Below, in pieces: positions 1 through 8,635 of a DNA stretch of 64,000 bases. The translations under genes and the position numbers were made by a program. Numbering within the stretch: the first letter of the stretch is position 1; each line of letters begins with the position of its first letter. The notes beneath the pieces are model-generated. The model did no database searches, had not been told where the DNA came from, and was given only the letters and a program-made list of their open reading frames with translations. Source of the DNA: CAWBUW01 sp963792075 (lineage in GTDB: Bacteria; Chloroflexota; Anaerolineae; Anaerolineales; UBA4823); NCBI GenBank assembly GCA_963792075.1, contig CAWBUW010000002.1:310001-374000 (forward strand), written 5' to 3'.

Positions 1-39
1 CCCACACATACTTACCCACCCTATTCTTTCGGGTCGAGT

Positions 40-1911
40 TTACGCCGAAATGGGTACCGGAGTTCCGGATGTTTTCTGCACAGGCGGCGGGAAGATGGAT
101 TCAAACTCTTCCCGTGACAGAGTTTCGACTTCCATCAGGCGCTGTGCCACCGCGTCCAGCTTGTCTTTGTATTGGGTCAGGATGGCTTTGGCGCGTGAGT
201 GCGCTTCGTTTACCAGCCTCCGCACTTCCTGGTCAATCAGTTCGGCCACAGCTTCGGAGTAATCGCGCTGTTCCGAAATCTCACGGCCCAGGAAGATCAG
301 TTCTTCTTTTTGCCCATACACCATCGGGCCGAGCTCTTCGCTCATCCCCAGGCGGGTAACCATGGAACGGGCCATGCGGGTAACACGCTCAAGATCGTTC
401 GATGCACCCGAGGTGATATCGTTGAATGCGATTTCTTCGGCTGCGCGCCCGCCCAGCGTGAAGGCCAGGTCGTCCAGGATCTTCCCGCGTGACATCAAAG
501 TGCGGTCTTCCGTGGGCAGTGCCATGGTGTATCCGCCGGCCAGGCCGCGGGCGACGATGGTCACTTTATGTACCGGATCGGTATTGGGCAGCACGTGTCC
601 GACAATGGCGTGGCCGGCTTCGTGGTAAGCCACGATGCGTTTTTCTGCCTCGCTGATCAGCCGGCTGCGGCGCTCGGGACCGGCGATCACGCGCTCGATG
701 GCTTCTTCCAGCTCGGGCTGCGTGATCACTTTCAAGTTGCGGCGGGCAGCCAGGATGGCGGCCTCATTGACCAGGTTTTCCAGGTCAGCGCCTACAAAGC
801 CCGGGGTCTGGCGGGCTAAAATTCCCAGGTCCACCTCAGGGGCAAGGGGCTTACCCTTGACATGTACTTTGAGGATCGCCTCGCGGCCGCGCATATCTGG
901 CCGGTCGAGCACGACGCGGCGGTCGAAACGACCAGGACGCATCAAGGCCGGGTCCAGGATATCGGGACGGTTGGTGGCAGCCATGATGATCACGTTGGTA
1001 TCGGTATCAAAGCCATCCATTTCAACCAGCATCTGGTTGAGGGTCTGCTCGCGCTCGTCGTGGCTTCCGCCCAGCCCGGCGCCGCGCTGCCGGCCTACGG
1101 CGTCGATTTCATCCACAAAAACAATGCAGGGTGAATGGCGCTTGGCCTGGTCGAACAAGTCGCGCACGCGGCTGGCGCCGACGCCCACGAACATCTCGAC
1201 AAACTCGGAGCCGGAAATGGAGAAGAAAGGCACTCCTGCCTCTCCCGAGACAGCTTTTGCCAGCAGCGTCTTGCCGGTGCCGGGAGGTCCAACCAGCAAA
1301 ACACCTTTCGGGATGCGGGCCCCCAGGGAGATGAATTTTTCCGGCTCGCGCAGGAATTCAACTACTTCCTGCAGCTCCTCTTTGGCTTCTTCTACCCCGG
1401 CTACATCTTCGAAGGTGACCGTGGGTTGGTCGCCGGTGAACATGCGGGCGCGAGATTTCCCAAAGGACATGGCCGCATTATTGCTGCCCTGCGCCTGCCG
1501 GAAAAGAAACCACATGACACCGCCCAAGAGCAAGAAGGGCAAGATGTATCCCAACATGGTGGCGACGTTCAACCAGGCGCTGGGCGGCCTGATTTCGATC
1601 TTGATCGCCGTTGAGGCGAGTTGTTCTGTGGTTACACCCAGTTCTTTGAGCTGTTCTACCAGCGTAGAAGTTGGCTCTTTGTGCGATTCGCGTTCAATGG
1701 AACTACCTTCGCCTTTGTAAATCACGGTCAAAGTGTCTTCTTCTTCAATGATCCGGCTTACTTTACCGCTGATGATATCCCCGGCAACCTCGTTAATTGA
1801 AAGAGCCTGTTGCCCGGTGGCTGTCTGCTGTATATTCACCACCACCAGAATGACAATGACGGCGAACAACATCACATAAATGATCGTCGAACGACTTCGG
1901 TTCTGATTCAC
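40..1911 (-). CDS. ftsH: ATP-dependent zinc metalloprotease FtsH
   Basis: Membrane-anchored AAA+ protease that degrades misfolded membrane proteins and short-lived regulators. Two N-terminal membrane segments (about residues 8-28 and 116-138) flank a small extracytoplasmic region. The AAA module has Walker A GPPGTGKT (about 208-215), Walker B IVFVDEID and an SRH region with two arginines (RPGRFDRR). The M41 zinc site HEAGH is near residue 430. The length of 623 aa is normal for the family. I place the start at a GTG (1911) because GGAGG lies 5 nt upstream; a TTG at 1923 is the alternative and would add 4 residues. A TATAAT-like -10 on the same strand is at 1956-1961. The product is confident, the exact start less so. 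Confidence 0.96.
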   Translation of the reverse strand: MNQNRSRSTIIYVMLFAVIVILVVVNIQQTATGQQALSINEVAGDIISGKVSRIIEEEDTLTVIYKGEGSSIERESHKEPTSTLVEQLKELGVTTEQLASTAIKIEIRPPSAWLNVATMLGYILPFLLLGGVMWFLFRQAQGSNNAAMSFGKSRARMFTGDQPTVTFEDVAGVEEAKEELQEVVEFLREPEKFISLGARIPKGVLLVGPPGTGKTLLAKAVSGEAGVPFFSISGSEFVEMFVGVGASRVRDLFDQAKRHSPCIVFVDEIDAVGRQRGAGLGGSHDEREQTLNQMLVEMDGFDTDTNVIIMAATNRPDILDPALMRPGRFDRRVVLDRPDMRGREAILKVHVKGKPLAPEVDLGILARQTPGFVGADLENLVNEAAILAARRNLKVITQPELEEAIERVIAGPERRSRLISEAEKRIVAYHEAGHAIVGHVLPNTDPVHKVTIVARGLAGGYTMALPTEDRTLMSRGKILDDLAFTLGGRAAEEIAFNDITSGASNDLERVTRMARSMVTRLGMSEELGPMVYGQKEELIFLGREISEQRDYSEAVAELIDQEVRRLVNEAHSRAKAILTQYKDKLDAVAQRLMEVETLSREEFESIFPPPVQKTSGTPVPISA

Positions 1912-2046
1912 ACACACCTCCAAGAAGTCGGAAGCAAGAACTTGTTTCCGAATGGATTATACCAATCTCTCGCCTTCTGGTGTAGTTTCGGATAGATATC
2001 TATCATATTTCTAACAATCCACTTACTTTGGTGCCTGAATGAGACC

Positions 2047-2093
2047 TTGGGGGTTCAGCACGCTGCGCTTTGCGCAGCGTGCTGAACCCCCAA
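2047..2093. repeat. Perfect intergenic palindrome, 22-bp stem, TTT loop
   Basis: Perfect inverted repeat of 22 bp around a 3-nt TTT loop, with core GCTGCGCTTTGCGCAGC and outer arms TTGGGGG/CCCCCAA. It lies between the divergently transcribed ftsH and the gene at 2230, so it cannot terminate either one. The same core recurs at 8097, 29395 and 46783. Confidence 0.9.
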
Positions 2094-2165
2094 ATCTTCT
2101 TAATTGACGATTTGCATAGGATGCTATATACTCCTCATAGGCAATCCCTCCCCGAGGGAGAAATT

Positions 2166-2207
2166 GGGGGGATTGCACCTGCCTGAGAGGCCAGATGCAA
2201 TCCCCCT
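2166..2207 (+). other. Leader hairpin upstream of the membrane-protein gene
   Basis: An 11-bp stem (GGGGGATTGCA pairing with TGCAATCCCCC) encloses a second small stem (GCCT/AGGC). It ends about 15 nt before the Shine-Dalgarno of the gene at 2230. A short CTCCC/GGGAG hairpin precedes it near 2151. Together they could form a structured 5' leader. I do not recognise a riboswitch class here. Confidence 0.5.
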
Positions 2208-2229
2208 GTCACCATAGGAAAGGAGCGCG

Positions 2230-3375
2230 GTGATGTCACAGCTAAACGACGACCTTAACGAGAAGCAGGAACCTTTAGCAGATGCAGGGGGGACCAACTC
2301 GGCTCCCGATTCGCAAGGAGTACCCGGTGAACCCGACCAGGGCGCGGGCCAGGGTGAAACCGCGCTGCCAGCTCCAGGCGAAAATATCGGGGGCGGAGCA
2401 GCAGAACCCGAGGCAACGCAAGATAGTGGACTGGGAGCCGGTTTTCTCGATGATGAAGACCTGTCGGAGCAAACCGGGCTACCTGTGGATGAGGCGGCTG
2501 CCTCTCCCGCGTTGGCTATGGATGACGCCCCAGGTTTCACAGAAGCCTCGTATATGCCTGCTGACTTCCTGATGCATGGAGGGGGCAGCGAAGCGCCCAA
2601 GCAAATCGAATATGTGGAAGCCCAAGAGGATATGGTGAAGCTTTTCGTGACGCACGAGCGGCTGATGAAGCTGTGGGAGCGCGCCGATGAAGCTGAGAAA
2701 AATGTAACCGAACGAGTTTACTCACAGCAGACCGCCCGTACGCTGCAGGATCAAATTAAATTTGCGCGCAATGAGTTAATGGGCGGCAAGGATCACTATG
2801 AGGATGCAGCGCGCTTTGTCAGTGAGGTGGAGTATCGCGTCGTGCAGGTCGAACGCAACCGCGCCTGGGCGCGCATGCCGGGCAGTCTTATTTTCATGTA
2901 TGAGCTGATTGCAGCGATCATCCTGATCAGCTTGTTTATCACTTTTTTCCGCTCCACGGCGCTTGTTCCGGGCAGCTCTGATTTGACTTACCTGGCGGTC
3001 TCAATCCTGGTGGGAGGGTTTGGGGGCGTGATGGGGTCCTGGATTTCGTTGGTCAAGCATATCGCCATTGACCAGGATTTTGAAAACCAGCATGCCATCT
3101 GGTACTATACCAGCCCGTTAATGGGCCTGGGAGTAGGCGCTTTCATATTTATGGTTATGCGAGTCGGGTTCATCTCATTGATGAGCACAGACGCAAATAT
3201 TTCTTCTCCCTACCTGTTCTATATCCTGTCTTTCCTGGGCGGCTACCAGCATAATATCTTTACGGATATGGTCAAGCGGGTATTGAAGGTGTTCGAAAAT
3301 ACAGGAGATTCCAACCCTAAAAACCCTGAGGGGGAAGAGACCCAGCCAGGTCCCAGCGCCACGGATAAAGGGTAG
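2230..3375 (+). CDS. Acidic-N-terminus multipass membrane protein, unknown function
   Basis: I do not recognise this family. The first ~120 residues are acidic and rich in Pro, Gly, Ala and Glu, and probably disordered. Residues about 135-220 look helical and charged. Four hydrophobic segments follow (starting IFMYELIAAIILISLF, LTYLAVSILVGGFGG, SPLMGLGVGAFIFMV and LFYILSFLGGYQ), and the tail is short and polar. GTG (2230) and ATG (2233) both sit just after AAAGGAG, so either could start the gene. It is divergent from ftsH, and its stop is one base from the fabH stop on the other strand. Function is not inferred; a regulatory or envelope role is only a guess from the architecture. Confidence 0.7.
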   Translation: MMSQLNDDLNEKQEPLADAGGTNSAPDSQGVPGEPDQGAGQGETALPAPGENIGGGAAEPEATQDSGLGAGFLDDEDLSEQTGLPVDEAAASPALAMDDAPGFTEASYMPADFLMHGGGSEAPKQIEYVEAQEDMVKLFVTHERLMKLWERADEAEKNVTERVYSQQTARTLQDQIKFARNELMGGKDHYEDAARFVSEVEYRVVQVERNRAWARMPGSLIFMYELIAAIILISLFITFFRSTALVPGSSDLTYLAVSILVGGFGGVMGSWISLVKHIAIDQDFENQHAIWYYTSPLMGLGVGAFIFMVMRVGFISLMSTDANISSPYLFYILSFLGGYQHNIFTDMVKRVLKVFENTGDSNPKNPEGEETQPGPSATDKG

Positions 3376-3376
3376 C

Positions 3377-4492
3377 TTAGACTTCGGGGTGATCGCGTCC
3401 CCAGACCATGCCTTCCACATAACGCATGGCGCGGAGCAGCCAGGAGCGAATACGCACCCAGGTGCGGTAACCCCGGGGATAAACTGTCCGCTTGGGTAAG
3501 ATCGGGCCGCTCCATTGAACGGCCATCGCACCCCAGGTCAGCCCGGCGCCAAAACCGACGAATACCAGCTTGTCCCCCGGCTTTAACCGGCCCTTTTCAA
3601 CCGCTTCAACCGTGGCAATGGGGATGGAGGCGGTCGAGGTGTTGCCGTACCGTTGAAGGTTCACCATACAGCGTTCCATGGGAAAGGCGAGGCTGCGCGC
3701 CGCCGCTTCGATGATCCTCAGGTTGGCCTGGTGAGGCACAATCAAATGGATATCATCCAGCTTCAGGCCGGCTTTTTCCACGGCTTCGCGCGTGGCATGG
3801 GCCATAACACGTGTGGCGAAACGGAACACCTCGCGGCCGTTCATCTTGATGAAATGCATACCTTGTTGTACCGTCTCAAGGCTGGCAGGCATGAAACTGC
3901 CGCCAGCCGGGAGGGTGAGCAAATCACTGCCTGAGCCATCTGAACGCATGACGCCGGAAAGTACACCGCCTGGTTCCTGGCTGGCCTGAAGGACGAATGC
4001 CCCTGCGCCGTCTCCAAAGAGCATACAGGTATTGCGGTCTTTCCAATCCACGAAACGAGAAAGTGTCTCGGCGCCGATGACCAGCGCATTTTTGATCGAA
4101 CCGCTGCGGATAGCCTGAGTGGCGAGGTTTAATGAGAAGATAAAGCCTGTACAGGCAGCAGAAAGGTCAAAAGCGCCAGCTTTGCTGGCTCCGATCCCAT
4201 CCTGGACCAGGCAAGCTGTGGCAGGGAAAATGTGTTCGGGCGAGGAAGTGGCTACGATGATCAGTTCCACATCCTCGGGGGTCAGGTTGGCGGTCTCCAA
4301 TGCTTTCAACGCAGCCTTGATTGCCAGTGAGGCGCTGGTTTCATCCGGGTTGGCAATGTGCCTTTGCTGGATGCCGGTAAGCTCGCGGATCTTGGCATCA
4401 CTGGTATCCACCATTTGAGTGAGGTCCTGGTTGGTCAGCACCCGTTCTGGCACTGCCATACCCCAACCTGTAATATGGGCGTATAGACTCAT
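3377..4492 (-). CDS. fabH: 3-oxoacyl-ACP synthase III (KAS III)
   Basis: Condenses acetyl-CoA (or another acyl-CoA) with malonyl-ACP to start type II fatty acid synthesis in the cytoplasm. The KAS III triad is visible: Cys114 in AACTGF, His254 in VPHQAN and Asn284 in GNTSTA. At 371 aa it is longer than a typical FabH (about 320-330), because a basic tail of roughly 45 residues follows the normal C-terminus (WGAMAVQW). I chose ATG 4492 because GGAG lies 6 nt upstream; ATG 4504 is the alternative. It lies 27 bp downstream of fabF on the same strand, so it is probably the last gene of the efp-to-fabH operon. A dedicated lipid or secondary-metabolite KAS III cannot be excluded. Confidence 0.9.
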   Translation of the reverse strand: MSLYAHITGWGMAVPERVLTNQDLTQMVDTSDAKIRELTGIQQRHIANPDETSASLAIKAALKALETANLTPEDVELIIVATSSPEHIFPATACLVQDGIGASKAGAFDLSAACTGFIFSLNLATQAIRSGSIKNALVIGAETLSRFVDWKDRNTCMLFGDGAGAFVLQASQEPGGVLSGVMRSDGSGSDLLTLPAGGSFMPASLETVQQGMHFIKMNGREVFRFATRVMAHATREAVEKAGLKLDDIHLIVPHQANLRIIEAAARSLAFPMERCMVNLQRYGNTSTASIPIATVEAVEKGRLKPGDKLVFVGFGAGLTWGAMAVQWSGPILPKRTVYPRGYRTWVRIRSWLLRAMRYVEGMVWGRDHPEV

Positions 4493-4519
4493 GGGTAACT
4501 CCATTACCGATAAAGAGGC

Positions 4520-5776
4520 TTAATCTTGCTGGGCTGTGTGCTGGAACTGGCTGAGCACAATCGTGGCATTATGCCCCCCAAAACCGAAGGAGTTGGAAAT
4601 CACGTTCCGGACGGAAGCCGGGCGCGCCTGGTTAGGCACATAATCCAAATCGCAGTCGGGGTCAGGGAATTCATAATTGATGGTGGGGGGCAGGATTTGC
4701 TCCTGGAGCACTTTGACGCAAATCACCCCTTCCACTGCGCCGGCAGCGCCCAGGAGATGGCCTGTCATGGATTTCGTGGAAGAGATGGGCATCTGGTAAG
4801 CGTAGTCGCCAAAGACGGTTTTGATGGCCGCGGTTTCGCTGCGGTCATTGAGCAGGGTGCTGGTTCCGTGGGCATTCGTATAGTCGACGGATGTAGTGCT
4901 CAGACCGGCGTCCTGCAGCGCCAACTGCATGCACCGGGCTGCTCCGGAGCCATTTGCGGCTGGCGCAGAAATGTGATAGGCGTCGTTGGTCGTGCCGTAA
5001 CCGGTTATTTCAGCCAGGATCTGAGCATCGCGCTGCAGGGCGTGTTCCAGTGATTCCAATACCAGGACCGCCGCGCCTTCGCCCATGATGAACCCATCCC
5101 GTTCACGATCAAAGGGACGGCTGGCGCGTTCGGGTTCCGCATTCCTTTCGGATAGGGCGGTCATCACGCCCAGGCCGGCCATGGCTACCGGGACGATCGC
5201 AGCTTCTGCGCCGCCTGCCAGCAAGACGTCCGCCTGGTCGCGGCGGATCATTTCAGTCGCCTCGCCCAGCACGTTCGTGCCGGTGGCACAGGCGGAGACG
5301 ATGGCCAGGTTTGGCCCGCGGATCCCCAGGTGGATGGCGACCATGCCTGGGGCGGTATCAGGCAGCATCATTGGCACCAGGAAGGGGCTGACGCGCGAGG
5401 GGCCTTTTTCGAGGTATACCTGGGTTTGTTCCAACAGGGTGCTGATTCCGCCGATCCCGGTACCGATGACCGCACCGATCCGGTCGCGGTTTTCATCGTT
5501 AATCGTCAGGCCGGAGGATTGCACGGCCTGTAGGGCGGCCGCCAGCGCAAATTGAGTGAAGCGGTCCATACGGCGCGCTTCCTTGGAGCCAAACAAGGCT
5601 GCGCCGTCGAAGCCTTTCACCTCTGCGGCAATTTGCACTTTGTGCAGGCTGGCATCGAAATGGGTGATCTTCCCCACCCCCGATTTTCCGGCCAGGAGAT
5701 TTTGCCATAAAGAATTGACATCATTGCCGAGCGGGCTGATACATCCCAACCCTGTAATTACGACGCGTTTACGCAC
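4520..5776 (-). CDS. fabF: 3-oxoacyl-ACP synthase II
   Basis: Elongation condensing enzyme of type II fatty acid synthesis. The Cys-His-His triad is present: Cys163 (SACATGT), His303 (NAHGTS) and His340 (MTGHLLGAAG). The length of 418 aa fits FabF. The open frame extends upstream to 6121, but that part overlaps the HAD-DinB gene. The family N-terminus (RKRVVITGLG) begins at GTG 5776, with GGAGG a few nucleotides upstream (5784-5788). It is co-directional with fabH, which follows after 27 bp, and with the HAD-DinB gene 60 bp upstream. Chain elongation (FabF) and initiation (FabH) are thus paired. No acyl carrier protein gene is visible nearby. Confidence 0.95.
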   Translation of the reverse strand: MRKRVVITGLGCISPLGNDVNSLWQNLLAGKSGVGKITHFDASLHKVQIAAEVKGFDGAALFGSKEARRMDRFTQFALAAALQAVQSSGLTINDENRDRIGAVIGTGIGGISTLLEQTQVYLEKGPSRVSPFLVPMMLPDTAPGMVAIHLGIRGPNLAIVSACATGTNVLGEATEMIRRDQADVLLAGGAEAAIVPVAMAGLGVMTALSERNAEPERASRPFDRERDGFIMGEGAAVLVLESLEHALQRDAQILAEITGYGTTNDAYHISAPAANGSGAARCMQLALQDAGLSTTSVDYTNAHGTSTLLNDRSETAAIKTVFGDYAYQMPISSTKSMTGHLLGAAGAVEGVICVKVLQEQILPPTINYEFPDPDCDLDYVPNQARPASVRNVISNSFGFGGHNATIVLSQFQHTAQQD

Positions 5777-5838
5777 AATAAAGCCTCCACATTGAAATGG
5801 TTTGGGAGTAATAACCCCGCGTTCGCTGAACCGACGCG

Positions 5839-7041
5839 TCAAATTCCTTCTTCTGCAGTAAATATTTGCTGTATGTGGATCCGGTCGTGATCCATGATGA
5901 TCCGTACCAATTCCTGGAAGGTGGTGGGGCCAAAGATGGCGTGCCGGATTGGGCGCTGCCAATCCTGAGGGGGAAGCGGTTCTAAAATAGATAGCAGGCG
6001 GGCGCGATGTGCGCCGAAAGCCCGCAGCGCCTCGGGTAAGCTTTGCCGGATATAGCCACGCTCTTCTGCCCAAGGATCGGTATTTTCCCCTGAGATGAAA
6101 GGATTGTCTTCGCTCAGACATCGTTCAACCCGCGCCAGGTTGACTTCGTTCTCAACATCGCGCAGGTGACAGATTATCTCTGCCGGGCACCATTCGTTTT
6201 GGGCGGGCCGGGTGTTCCAGGCCTCTGGACCTATACGGGCGCTCAAGGTATCCAACGCGGCTGGCGTGGCGCGGAGAATGGTTTTTAGTGCCGCAGGTGT
6301 ATTCAAATTGGGGACAAGGCTTTCCACGGGAGTCTTGTCCAGCCATTCCCGTAACGCGAGTAAGTCCCCTTGGGGCGGCGGCGCGGCAGGCAAATCCCAG
6401 GCGCGCCCAGCATCCACGGGGGTCCAGAATACAGGCAGGCCGCATTCCTGGGCCGGGAGAATATCCATCTCGATATCATCTCCGACCATCAAGACGGGCC
6501 CATCCGGCCAGCCCATCTGTCCCAGGAATTCTGCAAAATAAGCCGGGGATGGTTTGGCGAAATGGAAGGTTTCATATGTGGAAATGAGTTTGAATGGGTA
6601 TTGGTCCGCAGGGAAGCCGGCCCACTCCAACCGCTGCAAGGTGGCGGTGCGGGGAAAGAGCGGTGAGGTTGCAATGGCTACGTTGAAACCACGCGCCAGG
6701 GCATATGCCACCAGTTGTTCTGCTTCTGGCTGGCGGTGGGTCAGCGGTCGAAGCTTGGGATAATCCTGCGCATAAAAATCATCCAGGATGGGGATTAAGG
6801 TGGTTGGATCAAGTCCCAAGGCAGGGTAAAACGCCGCACTGAATGTATCTTGCAGGCTGCGCGCTGCACTGCCGGCGTTCATCATTTGCTGCGTGGCAGT
6901 GAGCAGGGTTGGCACCATCTTTTCTGGAGCGGCGAAGGGCGCAAAGCGTTTCGCCAGTGCGGATATGTAAGCGGGGATGAATACCTTCTGTGGGTTGCCT
7001 AACAGGGTATCGTCCAGGTCGAGCAGCAGGGTAAGGTTCAC
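5839..7041 (-). CDS. HAD-like hydrolase fused to a DinB-like domain
   Basis: Residues 1 to about 225 are a HAD-superfamily phosphatase domain: the nucleophile motif LLLDLDDTL has Asp8 and Asp10, and motif IV is LMVGDDIEMD. After a short linker, about residues 250-400 look like a DinB/YfiT-type helical bundle with a metal-site-like pattern (a His in CHLRDVENE and a late HDRIHIQQI). I start it at GTG 7041, which overlaps the TGA of the upstream Cys-rich gene (GTGA), a coupling typical of operons; ATG 7077 is possible. HAD-DinB fusions are unusual. The N-terminal half would act on a phosphorylated metabolite, and the role of the C-terminal half is not known. Confidence 0.8.
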   Translation of the reverse strand: MNLTLLLDLDDTLLGNPQKVFIPAYISALAKRFAPFAAPEKMVPTLLTATQQMMNAGSAARSLQDTFSAAFYPALGLDPTTLIPILDDFYAQDYPKLRPLTHRQPEAEQLVAYALARGFNVAIATSPLFPRTATLQRLEWAGFPADQYPFKLISTYETFHFAKPSPAYFAEFLGQMGWPDGPVLMVGDDIEMDILPAQECGLPVFWTPVDAGRAWDLPAAPPPQGDLLALREWLDKTPVESLVPNLNTPAALKTILRATPAALDTLSARIGPEAWNTRPAQNEWCPAEIICHLRDVENEVNLARVERCLSEDNPFISGENTDPWAEERGYIRQSLPEALRAFGAHRARLLSILEPLPPQDWQRPIRHAIFGPTTFQELVRIIMDHDRIHIQQIFTAEEGI

Positions 7042-7370
7042 TTTTTTTCCTGGAAAACAGGCGGAAGCACGTGGCATTCGCCGCAGCCAATGTGCGGATC
7101 AAAGCCTTGCCGGTGTGTTCTTTGGCAGAATGCTTTCACGCTCACTTGTTGGTGGAGAAATGGAAATGGGCGTTTCAGTTCAGGTTTTAGCACCATGAAT
7201 TCACACGCATTGGCGCGTGAGATGGCCGGTACCGGACAAGATTGGCACAACGCAGGTTTCCACGGTAGTGGAGGGGAGGCTGCCGCTAACAGGCGGCACT
7301 CTTCCTTCTCCCGGCCGCGATAATAATCGCCATAGAAATAAGGACATTCCTGACCCGCAGGTGTGCGCAT
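7038..7370 (-). CDS. Small eight-cysteine protein, unknown function
   Basis: A 110-aa protein with eight cysteines at about 9, 25, 42, 45, 56, 82, 96 and 99, including CQSC and CGEC pairs. Such spacing suggests metal or Fe-S binding, but I recognise no named family. It is probably real: its TGA overlaps the GTG start of the HAD-DinB gene, it lies 32 bp after efp on the same strand, and the cysteine pattern would be unlikely in a chance frame. No signal peptide is visible, so it should be cytoplasmic. No clear Shine-Dalgarno precedes ATG 7370; translation may be coupled to efp. Confidence 0.65.
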   Translation of the reverse strand: MRTPAGQECPYFYGDYYRGREKEECRLLAAASPPLPWKPALCQSCPVPAISRANACEFMVLKPELKRPFPFLHQQVSVKAFCQRTHRQGFDPHIGCGECHVLPPVFQEKK

Positions 7371-7402
7371 GGGTTGGCTATAACCAGGTTAGGTTGAATG
7401 GG

Positions 7403-7960
7403 TCAGGCGCGTGTGATGTAGCTGCCTGAGCGGGTGTCAACGCGAATGGTGTCGCCAACATTGACAAAGCCCGGTACCTGCACAGCCAGCCCGGTCTCGG
7501 TGACCACGCGCTTGGTCACACCCGTAGCCGTATCCCCCCGCACGGCCATTTCTGCTTCTTCTACCTTCAGGTCCACAGTCAATGGGAGATCGATGTCCAG
7601 TGGTTCACCCTCGTAGAAAGTGAGCTTGCATTCCATATTTTCTTTCAAGAACTGGGCCGAATCGCCCAGAACGGACGCAGGAATGGTGGGTTGTTCGAAA
7701 GTCTCCAGGTCCATGAAGTAATAAAAAGTGCCATCGGTATACAGGTATTGTACATTATGGAAATCCAGGCGTGCGTCTTGGACGCGGTCGCCAGATTGGA
7801 AGGTCTTTTCGATATTGGCACCGGTGCGCAGGTTGTAGGCCTTAATGCGGATGGTTGCGTTCCCGCGACCGGGCTTGTTGTGGCTGTATTCGACCACTTT
7901 GAACAGAGCGCCATCATACTCGAAGGTGACGCCTTTACGTAAATCATTTACATCAATCAT
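7403..7960 (-). CDS. efp: Elongation factor P, Arg32 type
   Basis: Ribosome-binding factor that relieves stalling at polyproline stretches. The 185-aa length, KOW-like domain I and the C-terminal OB domain (ending VDTRSGSYITRA) are typical. The tip of the domain I loop reads NKPGRGNA, with Arg at position 32, where the lysylated or 5-aminopentanol-type factors carry Lys. Arg32 is known from EarP-rhamnosylated EF-Ps, but no earP-like gene lies here. GAGG precedes the ATG. A sigma70-like promoter and a leader hairpin lie upstream (7999-8081). It heads the operon that continues to fabH. Confidence 0.97.
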   Translation of the reverse strand: MIDVNDLRKGVTFEYDGALFKVVEYSHNKPGRGNATIRIKAYNLRTGANIEKTFQSGDRVQDARLDFHNVQYLYTDGTFYYFMDLETFEQPTIPASVLGDSAQFLKENMECKLTFYEGEPLDIDLPLTVDLKVEEAEMAVRGDTATGVTKRVVTETGLAVQVPGFVNVGDTIRVDTRSGSYITRA

Positions 7961-7998
7961 ATACTTTCCTCGCCAACAAATTTTAATTCGATGCTTGA

Positions 7999-8032
7999 CC
8001 GAAAAAGAGGAGTGACCCTCTATCTCTTTCGG
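7999..8032 (-). other. Hairpin in the efp 5' leader
   Basis: CTCTTTCGG (8024-8032) pairs with CCGAAAAAGAG (7999-8009), and GAGG/CCTC pairs inside. It lies between the predicted efp transcription start and the efp start codon. It could tune translation or mRNA stability; no known class was recognised. Confidence 0.4.
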
Positions 8033-8052
8033 AAAAACTCTTTAACAGATCG

Positions 8053-8081
8053 ATTATAGCGGAGGCTGTGAGCATTGACAA
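8053..8081 (-). promoter_or_regulatory. Sigma70-like promoter of the efp operon
   Basis: Read on the minus strand, the -35 TTGTCA (8076-8081) and -10 TATAAT (8053-8058) are separated by exactly 17 bp. It points toward efp, leaving a leader of roughly 85 nt. Confidence 0.75.
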
Positions 8082-8096
8082 GGTCAAATTTAAGAA

Positions 8097-8137
8097 AGGG
8101 GTTTCCATGCTGCGCTTTGCGCAGCGTGGAAACCCCT
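8097..8137. repeat. Intergenic palindrome, ~19-bp stem, TTT loop
   Basis: AGGGGTTTCCATGCTGCGC pairs with GCGCAGCGTGGAAACCCCT around TTT, with one T-G mismatch. It shares core GCTGCGCTTTGCGCAGC with the copies at 2047, 29395 and 46783, but the outer arms differ. It lies between divergent genes (efp and the response regulator). Confidence 0.88.
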
Positions 8138-8219
8138 ACATCACTCTGGGATTCCTGGGGATGATTCTCACAGCTTGTGGTAAACTTAATGGATAGATCA
8201 GACCTATCAGGAGGATGAT

Positions 8220-8627
8220 GTGGCTGACGATATGAAACGCCTGGTATATATCGAAGACGAACAAGAGATGATTGATCTAGTTCGCCTGATTTTGAGCCGC
8301 CGTGGGTTTGAGGTGATCGGCGCAAATGGCGGCCGGCAGGGCCTGGATGCTGTGCGGAAACATCTACCTCACCTGGTCCTGTTGGATTTGATGATGCCAG
8401 ACATGGATGGCTGGGATGTTTACCAACAAATGAAGGCGGATGAAAGCACGCGCGATATCGCTGTCATTGTAGTAACCGCCAAAGCACAGAGCATTGATAA
8501 GGTGCTGGGATTGCATATTGCGAAGGTGGATGATTATATCGCCAAGCCGTTTAGCCCCCAGGAATTGGTGGACAGCGTTGAAAAGGTGCTTGCTCGGCAC
8601 AAAGAGCTGGAGCAGAGCAAAAAGTGA
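8220..8627 (+). CDS. Single-domain response regulator (CheY-like)
   Basis: A 135-aa stand-alone receiver domain. Acidic residues EDE near positions 12-14 and the phosphoacceptor Asp in VLLDLMMPD are present, as are the conserved Thr (VVTAKA) and Lys (AKPFS). There is no output domain, so it should act by protein-protein contact after phosphorylation. Start GTG 8220 has AGGAGG 5 nt upstream. No histidine kinase is adjacent, so its partner is encoded elsewhere. A second orphan receiver lies at 16495. Confidence 0.93.
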   Translation: MADDMKRLVYIEDEQEMIDLVRLILSRRGFEVIGANGGRQGLDAVRKHLPHLVLLDLMMPDMDGWDVYQQMKADESTRDIAVIVVTAKAQSIDKVLGLHIAKVDDYIAKPFSPQELVDSVEKVLARHKELEQSKK

Positions 8628-8635
8628 GCGAAGCG

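Noticed and set aside
635..1720. 361-codon open frame opposite ftsH
   Set aside because: Shadow of the confident ftsH gene; no domain pattern and low-complexity Ser/Arg content.
5777..6121. Upstream extension of the fabF frame
   Set aside because: It overlaps the HAD-DinB gene, and the family N-terminus plus a Shine-Dalgarno fix the start at 5776.
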